Assembly (NCBI GenBank): GCA_029939445.1
Contig: JAOZSY010000025.1
Location: 10,747-19,301, forward strand
Direction: 5' to 3'
From: Bacteroidales bacterium
GTDB taxonomy: Bacteria > Bacteroidota > Bacteroidia > Bacteroidales > UBA1556
Length of the DNA: 8,555 nucleotides
Below the pieces are notes generated by a model, which had not been told where the DNA came from, ran no database searches, and saw only the letters and a program-made list of their open reading frames with translations. Each line of letters opens with the position of its first letter. Position 1 is the first letter of the stretch. Both the position numbers and the translations under genes were made by a program. Positions 1 to 5,271 of this stretch are shown here, piece after piece.

Positions 1-231
1 GGAGGTTCTTTATTTATGCAACAACGCGAATATCAAAGTATCTGGGAAGCCACTTCTTTCGGCTTAGGATCAGGTATTGGTTGGTTCCTTGCTATTGTGG
101 CAATTGCAGCAATTCGTGAAAAAATTCGATATTCAAATGTTCCTGCTCCACTTCGTGGACTAGGTATTACTTTCGTAATTACAGGACTTATGGGTATTGC
201 TTTTATGACTTTTATGGGTATAAAATTATAA
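1..231 (+). CDS. nqrE: Na+-translocating NADH:quinone reductase subunit E, C-terminal part (5' end outside window)
   Basis: NqrE is one of the integral membrane subunits of Na+-NQR, which oxidises NADH, reduces quinone and pumps Na+ across the inner membrane. The reading frame is open from base 1, which encodes GGSLF just before the first visible Met, so this is the 3' part of a longer gene and that Met is not the start. The visible stretch has the family's typical C-terminal features: a REY motif, the glycine-rich FGLGSGIGW, then AIVAIAAIREK, the VPAPLRGLGITF loop, and a last hydrophobic helix ending in FMGIKL. Two membrane segments are apparent. nqrF starts 12 bases after the stop codon, as expected for the end of an nqrABCDEF operon. 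NqrD and RnfA/RnfE are related proteins, but the nqrF neighbour settles the assignment. Confidence 0.95.
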   Translation, partial: GGSLFMQQREYQSIWEATSFGLGSGIGWFLAIVAIAAIREKIRYSNVPAPLRGLGITFVITGLMGIAFMTFMGIKL

Positions 232-243
232 TAATATAAAGAT

Positions 244-1503
244 ATGATATTAGCAGAAATTTCAACAACCACTGTGATAATAATTAGTGTTACAGCCTTT
301 CTAGGGGTAATGCTACTATTGGTGAGCATACTGCTTTACGCAAAGAAAAAGCTTACTCCTCAAGGAAGTGTAACTCTTACTATTAATGGGGAACGCAAAA
401 TAGAAACCGATCCTGACGGCACACTTCTAACTAAAATGACTGAAGAAAAGATTTTTCTTCCATCGGCTTGCGGTGGTGGTGGTACTTGTGGCATGTGTAA
501 GGTACAAGTGCACGAAGGCGCTGGAGATATACTTCCTACAGAAACTGGCTTCTTTACTCGTAAAGAAGCTGCCAATGATTGGCGATTAGGCTGCCAAGTA
601 AAAGTTAGAGCTGATATGGAAATAGAAGTTCCAGCCGAGATATTTGGTATTAAGAAGTGGGAATGTGAAGTTGTTTCTAACGAATCAGTGGCCACATTCA
701 TTAAGGAATTTACCGTACGTCTTCCAGAAGGCGAACATATGGATTTCCGCTCTGGTGGATATATTCAAATTGATGTTCCTAAAATTACCGTTAATTATAA
801 GGATATAATTATTGGTGATGATTATAAGAAAGATTGGGATAACTTTAATATGTGGGATTTGGTAATGAAAAATCCAGAGCCAATATACCGCGCATATTCT
901 ATGGCCAACCACCCTGCTGAAGGTGATATTGTTAAGCTTAACATACGTGTAGCTACACCACCTTGGGATGCTAAGAATAAAGGTTTTGCTAAGGTGAACC
1001 CTGGAATTTGCTCTTCATACATCTTTAACCTTAAACCTGGCGATAAAGTTATGGTTTCGGGACCTTATGGTGAGTTCTTTATTAAAGATACCAAGCGCGA
1101 GATGATGTTTATTGGTGGTGGTGCTGGAATGGCTCCTATGCGCTCGCATATATTTGATCAATACTTAACTCAGAAAACAGATCGTAAAGCTACTTTCTGG
1201 TATGGCGGTCGCTCGCTAAGAGAACTGTTCTATGTGGATGAGTTTAGAGCTATCGAAAAAGACAACCCTCAATTCAAATTCCATATCGGACTTTCGGAGC
1301 CTGATAAAGAAGATAATTGGACAGGTTATGTAGGATTTATCCACCAAATTATATTGGATAACTACCTATCTAAAATGGAAGAGCCCGAAGAGATAGAGTA
1401 TTACCTTTGTGGACCTCCAATGATGAACGATGCTGTTCTTAAAATGCTGGAAGACCTTGGTGTACCAGATGAAATGATAGCCTTTGATGACTTTGGAGGA
1501 TAA
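244..1503 (+). CDS. nqrF: Na+-translocating NADH:quinone reductase subunit F (NADH dehydrogenase, 2Fe-2S and FAD)
   Basis: NqrF is the electron entry point of Na+-NQR. It takes hydride from NADH onto FAD and passes electrons through a 2Fe-2S cluster to the membrane subunits. The 419-residue protein has the full architecture: an N-terminal membrane anchor (about 10-32), a plant-type ferredoxin domain with cluster ligands C76, C82, C85 and C117 (CGGGGTCGMC then GC), an FAD-binding domain with RAYSMAN at 216-222, an NADH-binding domain with GGGAGMAPMRS at 291-301, and CGPPMM at 389-394. It ends in DDFGG, with the conserved aromatic F417 third from the end. Length and motif spacing match the roughly 408-residue Vibrio protein. 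The ATG lies 12 bases after the nqrE stop and places the membrane anchor at the N terminus. There is no clear Shine-Dalgarno sequence, only A-rich bases, as is common in Bacteroidota. It is the last gene of the operon and is followed by a terminator. Confidence 0.97.
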   Translation: MILAEISTTTVIIISVTAFLGVMLLLVSILLYAKKKLTPQGSVTLTINGERKIETDPDGTLLTKMTEEKIFLPSACGGGGTCGMCKVQVHEGAGDILPTETGFFTRKEAANDWRLGCQVKVRADMEIEVPAEIFGIKKWECEVVSNESVATFIKEFTVRLPEGEHMDFRSGGYIQIDVPKITVNYKDIIIGDDYKKDWDNFNMWDLVMKNPEPIYRAYSMANHPAEGDIVKLNIRVATPPWDAKNKGFAKVNPGICSSYIFNLKPGDKVMVSGPYGEFFIKDTKREMMFIGGGAGMAPMRSHIFDQYLTQKTDRKATFWYGGRSLRELFYVDEFRAIEKDNPQFKFHIGLSEPDKEDNWTGYVGFIHQIILDNYLSKMEEPEEIEYYLCGPPMMNDAVLKMLEDLGVPDEMIAFDDFGG

Positions 1504-1528
1504 TAATCAAGATACAACATATTCTAAA

Positions 1529-1557
1529 AACGACTGCCTTCGGTGGTCGTTTTTTTT
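1529..1557 (+). terminator. Intrinsic terminator after nqrF
   Basis: The arms AACGACTGCC (1529-1538) and GGTGGTCGTT (1542-1551) form a 10-bp stem with two internal G-T pairs and a TTC loop. The right arm runs into eight T (1550-1557). It starts 25 bases after the nqrF stop codon, where an operon-end terminator is expected. Five A before the stem could pair with the T run, so it may also work weakly in the other direction. Confidence 0.87.
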
Positions 1558-1585
1558 GCAATGATTTTTTTGTATTTTTTCATAA

Positions 1586-1613
1586 TTGAGTCGAATCTAA
1601 AAAGATAGATTTT
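1586..1613 (+). promoter_or_regulatory. Candidate promoter upstream of the antitoxin-like gene
   Basis: TTG (1586-1588), 17 bases, then TAGATTTT (1606-1613) matches the Bacteroidota consensus TTG-N(17-23)-TAnnTTTG at all but the last base. A second possibility is TTG (1672-1674), 18 bases, then TGAGTTTG (1693-1700), which mismatches at the important second base but would give a shorter leader to the ATG at 1754. Only one, or neither, may be real; A+T-rich DNA gives such matches by chance. Confidence 0.25.
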
Positions 1614-1650
1614 TATCGAAATCAAGGCGGAAAGATTATTTCTACCACAG

Positions 1651-1665
1651 TTAACATAGTGTTAA
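1651..1665. repeat. Perfect inverted repeat, candidate operator
   Basis: TTAACA-TAG-TGTTAA is a perfect dyad with 6-bp arms and a 3-base centre, about 90 bases before the antitoxin-like start codon. Antitoxins often bind such dyads in their own promoters, so an operator is plausible, but no binding site is known for this protein. It could also form a small hairpin in a leader transcript. Confidence 0.35.
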
Positions 1666-1753
1666 TGAGGATTGAAAAAATCTTGACAACGATGAGTTTG
1701 GCAATAAATACGCTTCTTAGACCGCACTCATAATAGTAATCAAACTCAATCCA

Positions 1754-1990
1754 ATGAATGCACAACAAATACAAGCTGAAAAACTAGACCTTATTGGTTG
1801 GATTTATAGTCTTCAAGATGTTTCTATAATTGAAAAATTAAAGAGTATTCAAAAAAATATTGAAATTGATAAAAGCACGGAGTTAAACCAGTGGCAAAAG
1901 GATATTATTGACGAAAGATTAGATAAAATAGCCAATGGCAATGAAAAATTCCAAGACTTTGAAACTGCTATAGATGAAATTGAAAAATAA
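1754..1990 (+). CDS. Small antitoxin-like protein (addiction-module component type), no adjacent toxin
   Basis: This is a 78-residue, charged and probably all-helical protein without a signal peptide or membrane segment. The layout resembles small Bacteroidota antitoxins: an N-terminal helical part with AEKLDLIGWIYSL and SIIEKLKSI (residues 8-32), a charged linker, then QKDIIDERLDKIANG (48-62), an aromatic F-x-x-F turn, and a C-terminal acidic helix. The 'kk-x-x-id-x-RL-x-x-x-x-x-g' part recalls addiction-module components that usually pair with RelE/ParE-type toxins. That assignment rests on pattern similarity only. No toxin reading frame follows: the next gene starts 112 bases downstream and is an unrelated secreted protein. 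The upstream side is the nqrF terminator. The protein may be an orphan antitoxin, or simply an uncharacterised small protein. The ATG at 1754 is the first in frame and has no clear ribosome binding site. Confidence 0.6.
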   Translation: MNAQQIQAEKLDLIGWIYSLQDVSIIEKLKSIQKNIEIDKSTELNQWQKDIIDERLDKIANGNEKFQDFETAIDEIEK

Positions 1991-2039
1991 TTATCCCTAA
2001 CCTACTCAAAAAATATTTATTATATTAAAAATAATTCAT

Positions 2040-2047
2040 TATATTTG
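2040..2047 (+). promoter_or_regulatory. Candidate -7 promoter box for the beta-helix gene
   Basis: TATATTTG matches the Bacteroidota -7 consensus TAnnTTTG at every fixed base and lies 55 bases before the chosen ATG at 2103. No TTG is present at the usual -33 distance; the bases there are A+T only (TTTAT). Transcription would begin near 2053, leaving a leader of about 50 bases. Confidence 0.4.
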
Positions 2048-2064
2048 CTCTTGAATTAAAATCT

Positions 2065-2085
2065 CCAAATTAATACCAAATTAAT
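2065..2085. repeat. Tandem direct repeat of 10 bases with 11-bp period
   Basis: CCAAATTAAT occurs at 2065-2074 and again at 2076-2085, separated by one A. The 11-bp period places both copies on the same face of the helix. They lie between the candidate -7 box and the start codon, where a repressor or RNA-binding site could act. No known regulator is recognised. Confidence 0.5.
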
Positions 2086-2102
2086 CACATTTAATTTAAC
2101 TA

Positions 2103-5100
2103 ATGAATTTTAAAATTATGTCACATTACAAAAAACAAAAAAACAGTAGAAGATTACCCCCCCCAATAAAGAATTCACTATCAATAACTTATGTGCTTCT
2201 TGGTTTTTTGCTACTTTTTAGCACCAGCGCCATAAGCCAACAAGTATGTAATTTGGGATTACCCGATACGTGGATAAATAGTACATTTACCTCAAATGCA
2301 GCTTACAGTAATACTGATATTGAAATTGCAGGCACTATTACTATAACTAATGGTGCTATAATATCTATTAATATGTCACATTTATATATGGCTCCAAATG
2401 CGAAAATCATTATCAATGATGGGGCAGAATTATATTTAGATAATAATATTATTGAAGCTTGTGGTAGTTATTTATGGGACGGAATATATATAAATCAAGA
2501 TTGCTTTGTATTTGCTGGAGGTAATACTATTACGGATGCTATTAATACATTTTATTCAACCAATGGTGGTAATTATGAAATATATGCCAATAATTTCGAC
2601 AAATGTGAAAACGCACTTACTGTTAAGGACTTTAATGGAGACCATTATGGATTATTCTACGATAACGATATGAGTATGTCACAAAATCCTTTACCCGGTG
2701 GCAATGGAACTTCTCCAGCAATACTTATTGAGGATGTTGTGGCTAGTACACCAATACATACTTTAACTATTGGACAAATAGGTAGTACTTTAACTAATAC
2801 TATCTCTGGTTATGAAGATTTAAACATCTATTGCGTAAATAGTGATGTTGAAATCATTAATGCAAGCATTAATCTTGATGCAGGCATTGAGGCTATTACT
2901 TTTGATGGTGGGCCAACTGCAAATAATCGTAGAATATTAGTTATTAATAATGTAACCACTTATACTACAGGAAATAATATGGCAAACCATAGTGTTTTTG
3001 CAATGAATAATTTTGACGCGCAAATTTTCGAGAATTTATTTGCTTCAAAAAACTATTATACACATACTGTATTATTTAACTCCAATGGAGAGATAGAATA
3101 CACTTCAAATAAACTTAATAATAGTCAATATTTGGGTTTACAAATCACTGGAAATTCTTTACAAACAAACATTGACAATAACGATTTTACTTACGTTGAT
3201 AATGGTGCATTAATTAATGACAATAATTCTTCAACAATCAATATTTCAAATAACACTTTTTATTCTCCAAACTCAACCAGTACTTCAGGGTATGGATTAC
3301 GAATTGATAATTGTAATGGTTTTTCTAATGCAAATAAAAATATTTTTAAAATTAACAGTACAGGTATAGGTGTTGATTTAATTAATTCATCAAATATTTA
3401 TATTGAGAAGAATAGTATTACTCAAAATATAATAAGCACAATACCTAGTAATACTGCATATTGCATTAGGATAGGAAATAGTAGTAATAATATTAAAATA
3501 AACAATAATTATTTAAAATTTAACAATAATATTATTAATGGAGCTAATATTTCTATTGCAAATAGTTTTGATATAAAGGTAGAATATAATGACATGACTT
3601 ATGGTGCCTATGGAGTTAATACTCTAAATTCGCATGATATTGTTTCCAAATATAATATGGTTAATCATACAACGTATGGCTTCTATAATACCACATCTGA
3701 TATAATAGAAATTAATAACAATACTATTACACTTAATGCAGGACATGGTATATACTCTTATGGAGGAAATTATTTAACAGTTAACGACAACACCTTCACT
3801 GCAGGTACTGTATTATCATCCAAAACTGGCATTACAGTTATAAACTCTCACTATAATACCATAAAAGGCAACGAAATAGACCTTAATGGATATAATTCTT
3901 CTAATCCAATGGCTGTAGTGGGCATTACTATTGAAAATAGTGTTAATACTGATGTGCTTGAAAACACTATTGATAACTGTGGTTATGCCATGTATTTTAA
4001 ACAAAATAATAGTAATGGTATTATTAAATGCAATAACATGAGCAACTCATACCACGGCATTGAATTATATAATACAATATGGGGAGAAAGCAATGGTAGC
4101 ATATTCGAAATTGGTCATGATGCAGACCCTTACGATAACTCTTGGTATAATATTGCTGTTAGCAATGCTAGAGTTAAAGGAAGTATTCAAACTTATGACC
4201 ATGATTTCTTTTATAATAACTCTGGCTCCGAGTTTAGCTTAAATATCTCGCAATATGATGTGCCATTAGGACCTCCTAGTTATTCAATTTTTACTAGCTA
4301 CTCCACGACAGGACAACAAGGAGGACAATGCGGAGGTGGTCAGCAACAAAAAATCATTAGTGATATACCATTAATAAGCCAAAGCACTACTGATAAAGAT
4401 AATTATAGGCAAGCACAAATTGGCTATGCCATAAATAATTTACCCAATAGCAATTCATTATCAATGAGCAACCCTCAGGGTATTTATAATAGCATATTAC
4501 GCTATAATACTATACGTAGTGCATATTATGAGTTACAGGATAATAGTTTTTTAACAACTCTTGGTATTGCATCCGATACTATGTATAATGCATTTAATTT
4601 TAGCATTGGTGCCAGCAATATTGGCATAGAGTATAATATCGAAAACAATATTAAAGCGGCTAATTATACCAATGCACTTCAAGTATTACAAAACTACAGC
4701 CCACAAAACCTTGCAGAGATTTACACTTCGGTTACATATCAAAAGTATATTCAGTATTTAACCACTGATAGTCTAAGCTCGTCAGACAGCAGTAATTTAC
4801 TAATTATTGCCAATAATCATCCAAACATAGGTGGTCAGGCAGTGCATCTTGCCAGAGCAATATTAGGGCTTTATATTATTGATATGCCAATTAACGCACC
4901 CTCATCTGTGGCTCGCACGGGCAATACCAGTACAAATACTCAAACAAATAATCCTAAAACCGATTATTTGAATGCCTATCCAAATCCTGCCAATAATTAT
5001 TATACTATTGATATCTCAGGGGACTATGACAATATAATCTTCTATGAAATATATTCCATAACAGGTAGTTTATTACAAAGTGGAAATATTAATAATAATT

Positions 5101-5204
5101 CCACCAATAAGTTAAATATTTCTGATCTTAATTCTGGTATTTATTTTATTAAGTTATTTGATGAAGATAATATAATTTATAATAATAAATTAATCAAAAA
5201 ATAG
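2103..5204 (+). CDS. Secreted Asn-rich parallel beta-helix protein with T9SS type A sorting domain
   Basis: This 1033-residue protein is likely exported and then carried across the outer membrane by the type IX secretion system. A Lys/Arg-rich start is followed by a hydrophobic core (about 26-41) and a plausible signal peptidase site after AIS (43-45). Residues about 50-715 are Asn-rich repeats of the right-handed parallel beta-helix kind, with many units like ISNNTF, IEINNNTI, VNDNTF and VLENTI about 20-30 residues apart. A Gln/Gly linker (737-749) leads to a mostly helical region (about 766-927) ending in a P-x-x-GG-x-AV-x-x-AR-x-x-L pattern. The C-terminal sorting domain (about 955-1033) has the classic AYPNPANNYYTI, then SITGSLL, LNISDLNSGIYFIKL and a basic end. 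Beta-helix cargo often acts on polysaccharides or as an adhesin, but no catalytic residues can be named, so function is unknown. ATG 2118 (Met6) is an alternative start that keeps the signal peptide. A C8 run lies in codons 19-21. Confidence 0.9.
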   Translation: MNFKIMSHYKKQKNSRRLPPPIKNSLSITYVLLGFLLLFSTSAISQQVCNLGLPDTWINSTFTSNAAYSNTDIEIAGTITITNGAIISINMSHLYMAPNAKIIINDGAELYLDNNIIEACGSYLWDGIYINQDCFVFAGGNTITDAINTFYSTNGGNYEIYANNFDKCENALTVKDFNGDHYGLFYDNDMSMSQNPLPGGNGTSPAILIEDVVASTPIHTLTIGQIGSTLTNTISGYEDLNIYCVNSDVEIINASINLDAGIEAITFDGGPTANNRRILVINNVTTYTTGNNMANHSVFAMNNFDAQIFENLFASKNYYTHTVLFNSNGEIEYTSNKLNNSQYLGLQITGNSLQTNIDNNDFTYVDNGALINDNNSSTINISNNTFYSPNSTSTSGYGLRIDNCNGFSNANKNIFKINSTGIGVDLINSSNIYIEKNSITQNIISTIPSNTAYCIRIGNSSNNIKINNNYLKFNNNIINGANISIANSFDIKVEYNDMTYGAYGVNTLNSHDIVSKYNMVNHTTYGFYNTTSDIIEINNNTITLNAGHGIYSYGGNYLTVNDNTFTAGTVLSSKTGITVINSHYNTIKGNEIDLNGYNSSNPMAVVGITIENSVNTDVLENTIDNCGYAMYFKQNNSNGIIKCNNMSNSYHGIELYNTIWGESNGSIFEIGHDADPYDNSWYNIAVSNARVKGSIQTYDHDFFYNNSGSEFSLNISQYDVPLGPPSYSIFTSYSTTGQQGGQCGGGQQQKIISDIPLISQSTTDKDNYRQAQIGYAINNLPNSNSLSMSNPQGIYNSILRYNTIRSAYYELQDNSFLTTLGIASDTMYNAFNFSIGASNIGIEYNIENNIKAANYTNALQVLQNYSPQNLAEIYTSVTYQKYIQYLTTDSLSSSDSSNLLIIANNHPNIGGQAVHLARAILGLYIIDMPINAPSSVARTGNTSTNTQTNNPKTDYLNAYPNPANNYYTIDISGDYDNIIFYEIYSITGSLLQSGNINNNSTNKLNISDLNSGIYFIKLFDEDNIIYNNKLIKK
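2157..2164 (+). repeat. Homopolymeric C8 tract in the signal-peptide-encoding region
   Basis: Eight consecutive C encode Pro19-Pro20-Pro21 just before the hydrophobic core of the signal peptide. The surrounding DNA is very A+T-rich, so this run stands out. A6 and A7 runs lie just before it (2130-2135, 2137-2143). Loss or gain of one C would shift the frame before the export signal and abolish the protein. This is the arrangement seen at slippage-controlled surface genes in other bacteria; variability here is inferred, not observed. Confidence 0.6.
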
Positions 5205-5224
5205 TATCTATTTTTAATATTTCG

Positions 5225-5263
5225 TAAGAAGCAGGACTTACTTCCTGCTTCTTATTATTTTTT
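5225..5263 (+). terminator. Intrinsic terminator between the two secreted-protein genes
   Basis: TAAGAAGCAGGA (5225-5236) and TCCTGCTTCTTA (5243-5254) form a perfect 12-bp stem with a 6-base loop, followed by a T-rich tail (5255-5263). It starts 20 bases after the beta-helix stop codon. The ATG of the next gene follows the T-rich tail by only 8 bases, so it sits in that gene's leader as well. Confidence 0.88.
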
Positions 5264-5271
5264 CTATAATT

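Noticed and set aside
1640..1670. Integron attC-like site around the TTAACA dyad, with the antitoxin as a cassette
   Set aside because: The core-site rules for attC (RYYYAAC and GTTRRRY) are not met and no integrase or further cassettes are visible.
1665..1733. A 22-codon frame in the leader of the antitoxin-like gene as a real leader peptide
   Set aside because: It has no ribosome binding site, no run of regulatory codons and no terminator-like alternative after it; it is mentioned only as part of the structured leader.
3150..4100. Asn-rich repeats in the beta-helix gene as a DNA-level tandem repeat or CRISPR array
   Set aside because: The units are similar only at the protein level, vary in length and sequence and keep one open frame; there are no identical repeats with regular spacers.
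4060..4242. A 60-codon hydrophobic frame in another reading frame inside the beta-helix gene
   Set aside because: It is wholly contained in a convincing coding sequence in a different frame and resembles no known protein; it reflects A+T-rich codons.
5205..5224. TATTTTTA (5209-5216) as a promoter box for the type B cargo gene
   Set aside because: The last consensus base is wrong, no TTG lies at the right distance upstream, and it would place the terminator hairpin in the leader.
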